NCBI GenBank assembly: GCA_021773075.1
Contig: JAJFKT010000015.1
Span: 62,001-126,000, forward strand
Length of the DNA: 64,000 nt
Reading direction: 5' to 3'
From: Woeseiaceae bacterium
Lineage (GTDB): Bacteria; Pseudomonadota; Gammaproteobacteria; Steroidobacterales; Woeseiaceae
Both the position numbers and the translations under genes were made by a program. Below, in pieces: positions 25,135 through 35,600 of the stretch (the stretch's first letter is position 1; the number at the start of each line of letters is the position of its first letter). The notes beneath the pieces were generated by a model. The model searched no databases, was not told the origin of the DNA, and saw only the letters and a list, made by a program, of their open reading frames with translations.

Positions 25135-28100
25135 ATGTTGATCAAACGACAAACGTCAAGAATCGCCGCTACTGGCCTCATAAGCACATTAGTGTTGCTA
25201 GGTCCGCTGACTGCTGGTGCAGCACCCGGCACGCTATCAGATTCGCCGATGTTTCTAACCAACCCCGTCGAGCCCAATATTCTATTCATGGTCGACGACT
25301 CTGGCAGTATGGATTGGGGCGTCATGACCAACGAGACCAGCGGCATCATGAACCTTGGCTGTGCCTACTATTACACTCAGCCGGCGGCCGATAATGACTA
25401 TACCTGGATTGTTCCGACGGAAGCGGGCTTGCTGGCACAGGGTGTGTCTGCGCCTTACGGTGGCGTATGGCGTGCATGGAACAGCGACTACAACAAAGTC
25501 TATTACGATCCGACCGCTACCTACACGCCATGGCCAGGCGAAAATGCTGCCGGCGTCTTGTACACCCAGGTAAACCCGGCCGCTGCACCGCTAGACCCCT
25601 ATGTGACCGGCGGCGGGACGGTTGATCTGACGGCTAACACGACCTATAGCACTGATTACTGTGCTGGAAGTCTCCCAAGCTTCACAGTGAGTAACTTCTT
25701 CCCTGCCAGATATCAGCAGTGGACAGACAGCAATGGCGACAACATTGTAGACATCGGCGACGGTCACGCGTTGGTCGAGATTCGACCGACAACTCTGACT
25801 TATGCAGGCCGACCGGAGCGCCGCGATTGTGCGGCAGCACCGGTATGCACATACGCCGAAGAAATTCGGAATTTTGCGAACTGGTTTTCCTACTACCGCA
25901 AACGTGAGTATGTAGCGAAAGCCGCGTACGGCCAGGTTATTGCCGGAGCTGGCAATTCAAGAATGGGGCTTGTAACGCTGCACAACAATGCATCGGTCAA
26001 CACCGGCATTGCATCGATGAATATCGATCCGCGGTCAGGTGCCAAAGAAACCTTGCTGGACTCACTTTATGAAATGCAGGCGAGTGGTGGTACGCCGCTG
26101 CGATCGGCTTTAGACAATGGCGGCAAATATTTAAGTTGTGAGTCCAACAGTTTCTTCGGTTCCTGCCCGGCATTACCTTCCTCCACGGGTGGGCAGTGCC
26201 AACAAAATTTTACGGTTTTGATGACCGACGGTTTTTACAACGGTAACTTCAGTGGCCTCGGTAACACCGACGGTAATGATGATACGCAATGGGACAGCGG
26301 TACGGCCGGACCATTCGGCGATTCGAGCAGCGATACGCTCGCAGATATCGCAATGGAATACTATGAGGACGATATACGTCCGGGCATTGATAATAATCTG
26401 CTACCGCCGCCAGGTGCCATTGACGAGAATACGGCTCAGCATATGGTGACGTATTCGGTTGCGTTTGGCGTCGAGGGAACGGTTCCGGCAATGCCGGCGA
26501 ATGACACCGATGCATTTACGTGGCCTGCGCCGGTTAATGACCCGGCCCGCATCGATGACTTACGCCACGCCGCATGGAATTCGCGCGGCGAATACCACAA
26601 CGCGCAAGACCCAGGGGAACTTGTCAGCAGCCTGCGTGGTGCCCTGCGTTCTATACAAAGTCGTATCGGCTCATCTGCGTCGGTTGCATTCAATACCGGT
26701 TCATTGAGTACAAACTCAGAGGTTTACCTCGCATTGTTCAACAGCGAGCAATGGAACGGTGATCTACTCGCATTCGACCTCGATCCGGCAAGCGGCGACG
26801 TAAACCCGGTGCCGAAATGGTCGGCTGCCGACCATCTTAGGCTCAGAGACCTGGCGGTGAACGACCGGACAATTCTGACCTACGATGGTAGCGACGGAAT
26901 TGCGTTTCGTTGGTCCGATCTGACAACCGCACAGAAGAACGATTTTCGAACCGGCTCAAGCGGCGCACTCGACAATGAAGCGACTGGAATGGCGCGGCTC
27001 GGACATATTCGCGGTGATAGGGGCTGTGAATTTTCTTCAGCCACGGCATGTTTCTACGACGATGGCGTCAACGTATTCAATACCAAGTCGCTTCGTGAGC
27101 GTAACGGCCGACTTGGCGATATCGTGCATTCGGGTCCGGTATTCGCCGGTGCACCCGAATCGAACTGGCCAGATGTCGCTCCGTTTCCGGGCGGCGTTGG
27201 TGAAACCTACTCGGAGTATCGTGAGGCACAGGCGAATCGTCCCGGCGTAGTTTACGTCGGCGGCAATGACGGTATGTTGCACGGGTTCCGGCGTACAGAT
27301 GGTGCCGAAATTCTCGGCTACGTACCGAGCTCTCTTTACTCGACCGCCGCTGGCGACGGCATGCACTACCTGACTGATCCGGCGTATGCGCATCGCTATA
27401 GTGTCGACCTTCGTGCCTCAATTGCTGATGTGTATGCAGCTACAACGTCACCAGGGTCTGTGAGCTGGAAGACGGTGCTCGTCGGCGGACTTCGTGGCGG
27501 TGGTCGTGGCTTGTTCGCGCTCGACGTAACCGATCCGGGCTTATTTTCAGAATTCGCTACCCGGCCGGCGAATACCGTCATGTGGGAATTCACCAATGCT
27601 GATGACCCGGATCTTGGTCATTCATTCAGTCGGCCATCAATTGTCCCACTTGAAGACAGCGGCAATACCATGCGCTGGGGCGTTGTGGTCGGCAATGGCT
27701 ACAACGACCTTGGTAGTGGTGAGGCGAAGCTGTTCATCCTGTTTCTTGAAGAGGGACTTGACGGCACCTGGACGCCGGGCAGCGACTACATCGAAATTTC
27801 AACCGGTGTTGGCTCAACATCAGACCGAAACGGTCTGTCAACACCTGCAGTGGTCGATACCGACGGTGACGGCTTGGCAGACCGTGCTTATGCGGGCGAC
27901 CTGAAGGGCAATATGTGGGCATTCGATCTATCCGGTTCGAACGCAGGCAACTGGGATGTCGCGCACAAGCAGGGCAATACAGTGAAGCCAATGTTTGTTT
28001 CGCCAGCGGGCCAGCAAATCACGTCATCACCTGTCATTGTCCGTAATAGCAATATTCCGACGGCGACAAATAATGCACCCAATACGTTGGTTCTGTTCGG

Positions 28101-28710
28101 AACAGGTCAATACCTGACAGTGGCGGACATCACCAACACGAATGTGCAAACGATGTACGGTGTTTGGGACTCTGGCGACTCTCAAATCACAAGATCGGAT
28201 CTTGTACAGCAGGTGATCAGTCTTGGAACAAGTTCTGGTGGTGCGATTGGACGTTCCTTAACCGGCAATGCCGTCGACTATCAAAACAGCGACGGCTGGT
28301 TTATAGATCTTCCGGATGCCGGCGAACGCATCGTGACCGATCCCGTCATTCGCGGTGACCTGGTCTTCTTCAACACGATGCGACCCGATACCAATCCCTG
28401 CGAGGCAGGTGGTCGAGGTTGGCTCATGGTTGCGCAATGGGCGACTGGCGGGCACCCGTCAGAGGTGTCGTTCGATCTCAACGGTGACGCTTTGCTGGAT
28501 TCAGACGATGAGATAAGCAACAACGGCGGTGGTACTCCGGCTGCCGGCGTTGAGATCGTCGGTATTCCGACGTCACCTGTAAACCTCGCGAACAAGCGAT
28601 ACACGTCAACAACACAAACGACCGGCGGTAGCACAATTGAAGTTACCGATATCATCCGCGTCGGAGGGCCGAAAACAGGCCGTCTGTCATGGGAAGAGCT
28701 GACTCCTTAG
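25135..28710 (+). CDS. pilY1: Pilus-tip adhesin PilY1 (operon A)
   Basis: This 1191-residue exported protein has a signal peptide (cleavage near residue 29). An N-terminal von Willebrand factor A-like domain follows with a MIDAS motif in MVDDSGSMD (D54, S56, S58) and the second loop SGGTPLRSAL. The C-terminal half is the PilY1 beta-propeller, with GVVYVGGNDGMLHGF and a calcium-loop-like DTDGDGLADRAY. PilY1 sits at the tip of type IVa pili, is needed for assembly and acts in surface sensing and adhesion. Length and domain order are normal. A second full-length PilY1 is in operon B of this window, so the cell may make tips with different binding properties. Confidence 0.95.
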   Translation: MLIKRQTSRIAATGLISTLVLLGPLTAGAAPGTLSDSPMFLTNPVEPNILFMVDDSGSMDWGVMTNETSGIMNLGCAYYYTQPAADNDYTWIVPTEAGLLAQGVSAPYGGVWRAWNSDYNKVYYDPTATYTPWPGENAAGVLYTQVNPAAAPLDPYVTGGGTVDLTANTTYSTDYCAGSLPSFTVSNFFPARYQQWTDSNGDNIVDIGDGHALVEIRPTTLTYAGRPERRDCAAAPVCTYAEEIRNFANWFSYYRKREYVAKAAYGQVIAGAGNSRMGLVTLHNNASVNTGIASMNIDPRSGAKETLLDSLYEMQASGGTPLRSALDNGGKYLSCESNSFFGSCPALPSSTGGQCQQNFTVLMTDGFYNGNFSGLGNTDGNDDTQWDSGTAGPFGDSSSDTLADIAMEYYEDDIRPGIDNNLLPPPGAIDENTAQHMVTYSVAFGVEGTVPAMPANDTDAFTWPAPVNDPARIDDLRHAAWNSRGEYHNAQDPGELVSSLRGALRSIQSRIGSSASVAFNTGSLSTNSEVYLALFNSEQWNGDLLAFDLDPASGDVNPVPKWSAADHLRLRDLAVNDRTILTYDGSDGIAFRWSDLTTAQKNDFRTGSSGALDNEATGMARLGHIRGDRGCEFSSATACFYDDGVNVFNTKSLRERNGRLGDIVHSGPVFAGAPESNWPDVAPFPGGVGETYSEYREAQANRPGVVYVGGNDGMLHGFRRTDGAEILGYVPSSLYSTAAGDGMHYLTDPAYAHRYSVDLRASIADVYAATTSPGSVSWKTVLVGGLRGGGRGLFALDVTDPGLFSEFATRPANTVMWEFTNADDPDLGHSFSRPSIVPLEDSGNTMRWGVVVGNGYNDLGSGEAKLFILFLEEGLDGTWTPGSDYIEISTGVGSTSDRNGLSTPAVVDTDGDGLADRAYAGDLKGNMWAFDLSGSNAGNWDVAHKQGNTVKPMFVSPAGQQITSSPVIVRNSNIPTATNNAPNTLVLFGTGQYLTVADITNTNVQTMYGVWDSGDSQITRSDLVQQVISLGTSSGGAIGRSLTGNAVDYQNSDGWFIDLPDAGERIVTDPVIRGDLVFFNTMRPDTNPCEAGGRGWLMVAQWATGGHPSEVSFDLNGDALLDSDDEISNNGGGTPAAGVEIVGIPTSPVNLANKRYTSTTQTTGGSTIEVTDIIRVGGPKTGRLSWEELTP

Positions 28711-28730
28711 GAGTTGCTGAGGACATAACT

Positions 28731-29063
28731 ATGTTTAAGAAAATTTCTTGCACACTGGTCGCGGTACTGCTGTTTGTAAGCGCGACGGCATTCGCTGACT
28801 TGCCCAGCTACTATCCCAAGGCCGGCTTTCAACGCGTCGGGACGCTTGATGACGTTCAACTGGATCGTCAGATACTGGTTATCAATGACATTCCTTATAC
28901 GATGTCGGATAACATCATCGTGCACTCGCTGACGTCGTTTAGTGTCGCGGCTTCGCGATTGCGGCCAGGATCCACGGTTGGTTACAAAATGGCGGCCAAT
29001 GGACGGATGATTACCGAGCTTTGGCTGTTGCCGAAAGACTTCAAGAGCGCTGGGCGGCGATAG
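28731..29063 (+). CDS. Small exported protein, PilY2-like (operon A)
   Basis: This 110-residue protein has a signal peptide (FKKISCTLVAVLLFVSATAFA) and a mature part with a short beta-barrel-like pattern (VQLDRQILVINDIPYTM, then LRPGSTVGYKMAANGRMITELWLLP). Position after pilY1 and the general pattern match the small PilY2 proteins of Pseudomonas pilus operons. The start at 28731 is the first one followed by a proper signal peptide. Its role in pili is uncertain even where studied. The small exported protein of operon B is not obviously homologous. Confidence 0.7.
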   Translation: MFKKISCTLVAVLLFVSATAFADLPSYYPKAGFQRVGTLDDVQLDRQILVINDIPYTMSDNIIVHSLTSFSVAASRLRPGSTVGYKMAANGRMITELWLLPKDFKSAGRR

Positions 29064-29090
29064 GATACTGACATTATGTCGAGGAAATTC

Positions 29091-29537
29091 ATGAGAAATT
29101 CAAAGAGTCAGAACGGCTTCAACCTCGTTGAGCTAATGATCGTCATTGCAATCGTTGGTATTATCGCATCCGTCGCCTATCCGTCCTACCTGAACCAGGT
29201 GCGATCAACCAAACGGGCAGACTGTGCGGGAGCGCTGACAAGTCTTGCGAATGCGATGGAGCGGCATTATTCGATCAACGGATCGTATCTGGCTGCGGCA
29301 ACGGGCGGTGCGAACACGGGCGTGCCGGCCGTCTTTACCGGCAATTGCCCGGTTGATGGTGGTACGGCGAATTACACGCTGACGATTCAGGCAGCGACGA
29401 CCTCGACATATTCATTGAATGCCGCGCCCGCGGGCGCCCAGACAAGCGACAAGTGCGGAACATTGTCGCTAAGCAATACGGGCGTAAAAGGCGTTCTGAG
29501 TGCCCACGCCGGAGTGACTTGGCAGGAGTGCTGGTAG
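29091..29537 (+). CDS. pilE: Type IV pilin PilE-like (operon A)
   Basis: This 148-residue pilin has leader MRNSKSQNG cleaved before FNLVELMIVIAIVGIIASVA, with Glu5 present. The region beyond has YLNQVRSTKRADCAGALTSLANAMERHY, as in PilE minor pilins. The C-terminal disulfide region ends QECW. I prefer the ATG at 29091, with GAGGAA just before it, to the ATG at 29076. It is the last gene of operon A. Its stop is only 4 bp from the stop of the convergent rpsT gene. Confidence 0.9.
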   Translation: MRNSKSQNGFNLVELMIVIAIVGIIASVAYPSYLNQVRSTKRADCAGALTSLANAMERHYSINGSYLAAATGGANTGVPAVFTGNCPVDGGTANYTLTIQAATTSTYSLNAAPAGAQTSDKCGTLSLSNTGVKGVLSAHAGVTWQECW

Positions 29538-29541
29538 GACT

Positions 29542-29808
29542 TTAAACGGCGAGTGCCTTCACTCGCTTGTTCAGGCGGCTCTTGTGGCGAGCAGCCTTGT
29601 TCTTGGTAACGATGCCCTTGTTGATCATGCCATCGATAACCGGAACGGCATCTTTGTAGGCCGCCGCAGCGGCGTCTTTGTCACCGTCGTCACAAGCCTT
29701 AACAACGTTCTTGATCTTGGTGCGCATAAGAGAACGCATACCCATGTTGTGCTGACGGGTCTTCTCACCCTGACGGGCGCGTTTTCTTGCTGATTTGATG
29801 TTTGCCAC
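29542..29808 (-). CDS. rpsT: Ribosomal protein S20
   Basis: This 88-residue protein reads ANIKSARKRARQGEKTRQHN from its second residue and ends with AARHKSRLNKRVKAL, a complete S20. The start is GTG at 29808; a longer open frame upstream to 29913 is not coding. S20 binds 16S rRNA early in 30S assembly. The gene is divergent from murJ, as in many gammaproteobacteria, and its end is nearly joined to pilE of operon A. Confidence 0.97.
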   Translation of the reverse strand: MANIKSARKRARQGEKTRQHNMGMRSLMRTKIKNVVKACDDGDKDAAAAAYKDAVPVIDGMINKGIVTKNKAARHKSRLNKRVKALAV

Positions 29809-29961
29809 TGGTTTTTTCCGTGTCTGGCTTGCAAAGAGCCGCGTATTATTCGTGCCCGGCGGGTCATTGTCAACCACAACCCACAGAAACGGGGTGGGGG
29901 CCTTTTCAGACACCCTAAATCACTGATTTTATGACTTTTTTGGGCTAAACTCCTCGACGAT

Positions 29962-31590
29962 ATGAGCGCGAAAAACAGCACAGACGAGGACCTGGAGGCT
30001 GGCTCCGCAAACCGATCCGATACAGCGACCGGATCGGGCCTGGTTCGCAAAACCTCGATCGTCGGTGGTATGACCCTGATTTCCCGAATTTTGGGGCTGC
30101 TGCGTGACGTGGTCTTTGCCCGATACTTTGGCGCCAAGCTAGTCATGGACGCGTTCCTGGTCGCCAACCGAATTCCGAACATGTTGCGGCGCTTTTTCGC
30201 GGAAGGCGCTTTTTCAGCCGGCTTTATCCCAGTGATGGCGCGCTACCGTGAACAGCGTGATCACGAAGAGGCGCGCGAATTCATCAACGCTGTGTCCGGC
30301 ACGTTCGGCGTCATCCTTTTCATCGTGACTCTGGTGGGCGTTATCGCCGCACCGTTACTGGTGTTGGTTGTTGCACCTGGTTTTGTTGGTGATGGTGGTG
30401 ATCTCGATCTCGCAGCACTCATGCTGCGTTTTACTTTCCCGTATCTGTTCTTCGTGTCACTCACCGCGTTCGCGGGCGGTATTTTGAACACCTACGGACA
30501 TTTCAGTGTGCCTGCATTCACGCCGGTACTCCTGAACGTCGTCCTGATCGCGGCGGCCGTTTGGGTGTCGCCGATGCTGGATCAACCGATTATGGCCCTG
30601 GCATATGCGGTGCTGATAGCGGGCATTTTCCAGCTCTTATTTCAGCTACCGTTTCTCGCCAAAATTCACGCATTGCCGCGACCCCAATGGGCGCCAGGTC
30701 ACGCAGGCGTAAGGCGGGCATTCAGACTGATGGTACCCGCGATATTCGGCTCATCGGCAGCACAGATTAATGTGCTTCTCGGCGGAATAATCGCATCGAT
30801 GTTGCCAGTCGGAAGTATCAGCTATTTGTATTTCTCAGATCGGTTGATGGAATTCCCGCTCGGTATTTTTGGCATCGCACTCGGCACGGTGACATTGCCG
30901 TACCTGTCGAGACTGTGGGCGAACGAGGATCGAACGAGTTTTTCGCAAACACTCGATTGGTCCCTGAAGCTCGCGTTGTTAATCGCGGTGCCAGCCGCAA
31001 TCGGACTGTTCGTACTAGCGGAGCCTTTGGTTACCACGCTCTTTTTTGGCGGTGTGTTTGATGAGCACGCCGTTCGTATGACTGCATTGGCATTGCAGGC
31101 CTATGCAGCGGGACTGATTGGATTCTCACTCGTGAAAATCCTGGCGCCTGCGTATTTCGCTCGCGAAAATACGAAAACGCCCGTCCGAATCGCTCTTATT
31201 GCCTTGTCGGTTAATCTCGTTCTCAGCATCGGCCTGGCCTGGTATTTGACGACGCGTGACATAGGCGGGCCGCACGCGGGCCTTGCTGCAGCAACATCGT
31301 TCGCTGCCGTTCTCAATGCTGCGTTGTTATACAGAGGGCTGAGAAAGGATCAGATATTGCTGCATTCAAGCGGCTGGTTGGCGTTACTCAGCCGGGTTGG
31401 AGCCGCGTGTCTTATCATGTACATCGTTCTATTTCAGCTGCTGCGGCCGTTGGAGTGGTGGATCACTGCTTCATTTGGCGGGCGTGCCGTATGGTTGGCG
31501 CTGACGATCGCGACGGCGGCCAGCGCATATTTTGTTGCCTTGCTTATTCTTGGCGTGCGACTTTCACAACTTCGTTTGAAACCTGACTGA
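29962..31590 (+). CDS. murJ: Lipid II flippase MurJ (MviN)
   Basis: This 542-residue inner-membrane protein has about fourteen hydrophobic spans and the MurJ hallmarks. Examples are SRILGLLRDVVFARYFG near residues 40-56, FRRFFAEGAFSAGFIPV-like sequence (here LRRFFAEGAFSAGF), and LPYLSRLW in the middle. It flips undecaprenyl-linked peptidoglycan precursor to the periplasm. It is divergent from rpsT. Normally ribF and ileS follow, but here lspA is next after 90 bp. Confidence 0.95.
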   Translation: MSAKNSTDEDLEAGSANRSDTATGSGLVRKTSIVGGMTLISRILGLLRDVVFARYFGAKLVMDAFLVANRIPNMLRRFFAEGAFSAGFIPVMARYREQRDHEEAREFINAVSGTFGVILFIVTLVGVIAAPLLVLVVAPGFVGDGGDLDLAALMLRFTFPYLFFVSLTAFAGGILNTYGHFSVPAFTPVLLNVVLIAAAVWVSPMLDQPIMALAYAVLIAGIFQLLFQLPFLAKIHALPRPQWAPGHAGVRRAFRLMVPAIFGSSAAQINVLLGGIIASMLPVGSISYLYFSDRLMEFPLGIFGIALGTVTLPYLSRLWANEDRTSFSQTLDWSLKLALLIAVPAAIGLFVLAEPLVTTLFFGGVFDEHAVRMTALALQAYAAGLIGFSLVKILAPAYFARENTKTPVRIALIALSVNLVLSIGLAWYLTTRDIGGPHAGLAAATSFAAVLNAALLYRGLRKDQILLHSSGWLALLSRVGAACLIMYIVLFQLLRPLEWWITASFGGRAVWLALTIATAASAYFVALLILGVRLSQLRLKPD

Positions 31591-31680
31591 TACTTGATCT
31601 TACGGCTTGCGAAAATGCATAGGGACGTTGAGAATGCACGATTGACTCTTGCCGCGGACGCGGTGTGACAGGACGATATA

Positions 31681-32205
31681 TTGAGTATGCCCAAGAATAA
31701 TTCAAGCAATGCCCGGTTCGTGATGTGGATGGTCGTTGCGATCGTCGTCGTCGTCGCGGACCAACTCACGAAATGGGCGATCGTAGAATGGGTACCGCTG
31801 TACGACAGAATTCCACTCAATTCCTTTCTGAATATCACACACCAGAAAAATCCAGGAGCAGCATGGAGCTTTCTGGCCGACGCCGGTGGCTGGCAGCGCT
31901 GGTTTTTCGTTGCGTTATCGTCAGTTGTCAGTGTGGTCATTGCGGTGTGGTTGTGGCGAATTCGACGAGCAGGCCAAACAGTTTTGGCAGCAGGACTGGC
32001 GCTTGTACTGGGCGGTGCTATAGGTAACCTGATTGACCGGATTTTATTGGGTCACGTTACGGACTTTATTCAGGTCTTGTTCGGTAGTTGGGCATTTCCG
32101 TCATTCAACGTCGCCGACGCCGGCATCTCAGTCGGCGCTGTCTTGTTGATTATTGACGCGTTTTTCTTCTCAGGAAAAGAAGAGCGGGCGGCGATAAAGA
32201 ATTAG
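31681..32205 (+). CDS. lspA: Lipoprotein signal peptidase (signal peptidase II)
   Basis: This 174-residue protein has four membrane spans and both catalytic aspartates: D128 in GHVTDF and D146 in FNVADAGIS. NPGAAWSF and GGAIGNLIDR are also as expected. It cleaves signal peptides of prolipoproteins in the cytoplasmic membrane. The TTG at 31681 has an AGGA ribosome-binding site at good distance; the ATG at 31687 is the alternative. It follows murJ directly, without ribF and ileS between. It converges on pilE of operon B, 27 bp away. Confidence 0.95.
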   Translation: MSMPKNNSSNARFVMWMVVAIVVVVADQLTKWAIVEWVPLYDRIPLNSFLNITHQKNPGAAWSFLADAGGWQRWFFVALSSVVSVVIAVWLWRIRRAGQTVLAAGLALVLGGAIGNLIDRILLGHVTDFIQVLFGSWAFPSFNVADAGISVGAVLLIIDAFFFSGKEERAAIKN

Positions 32206-32232
32206 GGGCCACCGCCCGCGATGCGGTAGGTC

Positions 32233-32664
32233 TTAGCGTGTTCGCGTCCAGCAGTTGGTGTCCGGTCCGGATGTTTTATCGCCTCGGCCGTCGACCACGA
32301 AAGTCAGGCACTTGTTCGACTCCGCACCGCTAAGAAGATACGTTGCCGTCACCTCGAAATTCCCCGGGTTCGGGTTCGGTGGCGGTGTTGTAATCTCAAT
32401 TCGGTAAGAACCAGTATCCGTTTCGAACGGATTGCTGCTGAACCCAAGTTCAGTCAGGTCATCCGAGAAGATGTTGTTCTGCAGGTAGAAACGCTCCTGG
32501 TTCGTTGCCGCCTTTAGCAACGCAGCTTTGGCCTCATTGCGTTTTGCCCTCGCTGCAAACTCGCGGTAGCTAGGGTAACTAACTGCCGCGAGAATGCTGA
32601 CGATGACGACAACAATCATCAACTCAATCAGCGTGACACCACGTATGTACTTGCGAGCGATCAT
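32233..32664 (-). CDS. pilE: Type IV pilin PilE-like (operon B)
   Basis: This 143-residue pilin has leader MIARKYIRG, then VTLIELMIVVVIVSILAAVSYP with Glu5, and the following PSYREFAARAKRNEAKAALLKAATNQERFYLQ helix of the PilE family. The C-terminal disulfide loop has two cysteines, the last in NCW. It is the last gene of the minus-strand pilus operon B and its start overlaps the pilY1 stop by one base. The residue after the cleavage site is Val. It is clearly distinct from the operon A pilin. Confidence 0.9.
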   Translation of the reverse strand: MIARKYIRGVTLIELMIVVVIVSILAAVSYPSYREFAARAKRNEAKAALLKAATNQERFYLQNNIFSDDLTELGFSSNPFETDTGSYRIEITTPPPNPNPGNFEVTATYLLSGAESNKCLTFVVDGRGDKTSGPDTNCWTRTR

Positions 32665-35600
32665 TATTCAATTCCGTCCTGGGTCCAAAGCGTACGCACC
32701 GGGTTATTTTCGAACCCGGGATCGAAACACTCGACACCAACACAACTCAATGGCGGTTCCTTGCAATCTTCTGTCGCTGTGACTGTGCATGTGGGATCAG
32801 GTGTTGGGAACAGGAATCGTGGTGATGGGGCGATACCGCCCTGTTTCAGATTCTCCACGCGCAGTGCGTCTTCCGAACCGGGAGTAACACTGTCAAGGTC
32901 AGCAATTGGGTCGCCATTCACGACGCTGACCCGATACAGGAAGTTTCGACCAACGCCTGCTGTACATGATGCCTGGGCGACGTTATCAGGATCGGGGGAG
33001 AACGCAACAAAGAAGATCTCATTGTTGAAAGTGGCAGAATCCGTTAGCACCTTTTGATTCGCCGGCAGCGTAAACATCCAGCCATCATCACCGGCAGATA
33101 TGGTCTTGCCTATGGATCCTTGAATTTCCACCAAATCTGATTCGACGATTGGTGTGAAATTATTGTATTGATCTTGAGTCATTTGGCCGAATACGATCTT
33201 GTCACGGATAGAATAGAAGCGCTCATTTGTCGTATTGTCGAGCGGATGGGCGCGGTAACCACTACCGATACTCAGCGCAATGAAGCGTCGGTTTTGTGAA
33301 TTATCGTTGAACAGCGAAACGTCTGGTGAGCCGTAGAAGCGACGTGTTTCAGCATCCGTTGTCGGAGTATTACCTTCTGCTCCCAGCTGTGCAATCACAC
33401 CGCCCGCGACCAATGCGTCCGCTAGTAGTCCATCCGGAGCATTGCCGTTTGTAATGTCAAAACGCCAGATTTGTCCACCAAGATCCGATGCGTACATTCG
33501 GTCAGCAAATCCGTCTCCATTAAGGTCAATGACTCGGACCGAAGACGGAATTGCGCGGGTCATATTTGATAGATTGAGCTCTGCACCGGAAGACTTCGCA
33601 TGCCACAAAACGTTACCCGTTAGCAGGTCGAGGAAATAAATTCCGGCGCCCAAAGCGTCAGGACCAGCAGGATGGGCGATCGTATCGTGCGAGGTGTCGT
33701 ATCCACCACCAATGACGACAATCGCTTTGTCAGCATTTAGTCCAAAGCCGATTGGCATATCGACTCGAGCAATGGAGGGTGTTGACCATGACTGCCCTAT
33801 GCTGGCATCACCAAATTGCCACAGAAGCTTCGGAGAGGTCTTATCTGAGACATTGAGTGCGTAATACTTACTGCCACCGCGACGCATACCAAAGATAATG
33901 TAAACGAAATCACCGGCACCCGAATCGATAACACCGTCACCATTAATGTCTTTGGTGATTGGGATGATGTCGCCATCAATGCCATAGTTCTTAATATTGG
34001 AGTCGAGATTTGAGTACAATTTGGAGAATGCTGCCATGTGTTCTTTCGGGATGAAAGACCAGAGCTCGACACCCGTGTCGCCGTCGATCGCATGCAGGTA
34101 ACCGTCGTTAGTCGCAGCATAGACAACCGTGTCAGGATTTCCGGCCGTGCCGCCGTAAACGACAGCAGCTGGCTGTGAGTGCAACGGGTCTCCAATATCG
34201 TTTCTGGGTTCGGTGAGATCGGTGTCGCCGTCCTCATCGGCCTGGTCAGCGCCACGAGCCCAGAGAATCATCTGATCAACGGTAGGCTCACCTACAGCTC
34301 CGGTAAGGCCGAAGTCCGCTAAGGTAAACGCTGCCGAATTCAATATCGATACATGGTTGGTCCCGGCGATCAAATCGGTGTCGCTGCCATTGTAAGTATA
34401 GATATTACGGCTTCCTGGAACCGGCAGCAGGTTTGCGGCACCGCCTTTTTCAACATCAAAACCGTCCGGGGTGGTTGCCCAAAGGTTTTGCGCGTTCTTA
34501 TCGAAGAAGCCAGTTGCTGGATCGATAGCTGGGTTGTCGTTGTCATCGACGATTTCACCGTCCTTGATGACATACTTCTTAACATTGCCCGGCCAATGAA
34601 CTTTGCCGCGTGCGCCGAAGCTTGTTAGATACAGATCATTAAGGTTTCGCGTGCGGTTGAAGCTATTTACCGCGACCGCCGGTGCCGAGAAAGACAAGGA
34701 TCGATCCTGAACGATCGCGACAATCTTCAGCAACGCAAGCGTAAGACTCTCAATGTCGTCGGCGAGAAAATATTCACCGCCTGACAGGGCTGCTGCCTGC
34801 TCCATCACTGGTAAGTCAATCGCAAAACCGATCGTGTGAGTTGTTACAGACTGATCGCCGACGAGTGTCGGATTGATGTCTTCTTTGAACAGGTACTCAG
34901 CAACGTCATCCAGGCAATCACCCTCAATGTCGAAGGTGCAGCCTGTACGTCCGCCAAGTGCGCCCGACCAGTTCGGAAACCCCAAGGTCGCGTGATTAAC
35001 GAGCGCTGGTGTCTCGTCGTCATCTACAGGGTTGCCGTCCGTCAGGAGTACGTTGAAGTTCTTGGTACACGAGGTCATGGCCGGTTGTTCGTAGATTTCG
35101 GGATCCTCCTGCGACAAGGCACCCAGATCCGTATCATGTTCGTCAATTGTCTCGCCGTAGTGAGCAGGCATGCCACGCCAGAATCGAGCTGCCTCGTACA
35201 GCGTTTCAGATAGCGGGGTACGGCCGGCTGGCAGAATGCTGTCGACCGCGTTGATGATCGCCGTCCGGTTTGTCCCCAGATCCAGATCAACAATATCCTG
35301 AATTACCGGTCCGCCATCACGGTCATTGAATCGCATGACGCCCACATTGACGTCACTAATCGCGTTCAATACCGTCCCGACAACATCCTGAACAATGTCA
35401 ATTTTTCGAGCGCTAACAGTAATCGGTACGGCACGATAATTGAGATAATTGCCGTCATAAACGGTTACCGCTTCGTTGACCACGCCGTCACCGCTCCAGT
35501 CGATGACCTGCCCCTCATCCGCCGTGAAAGCTACCAATGTCGAACCTTTTTGGGCGAAAGGCGCGGTGGCGGGGGTCCCGCCAACGCCGTGAATGCCACT

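Noticed and set aside
31735..31760. Run of GTC/GTCGTC triplets in lspA
   Set aside because: It encodes the hydrophobic Val run of the first membrane span; it is not a microsatellite of interest.
32184..32219. GCGGGCGG / CCGCCCGC inverted repeat over the lspA stop
   Set aside because: The arms are 20 bases apart and no T-run follows on either strand, so I do not call it a terminator.
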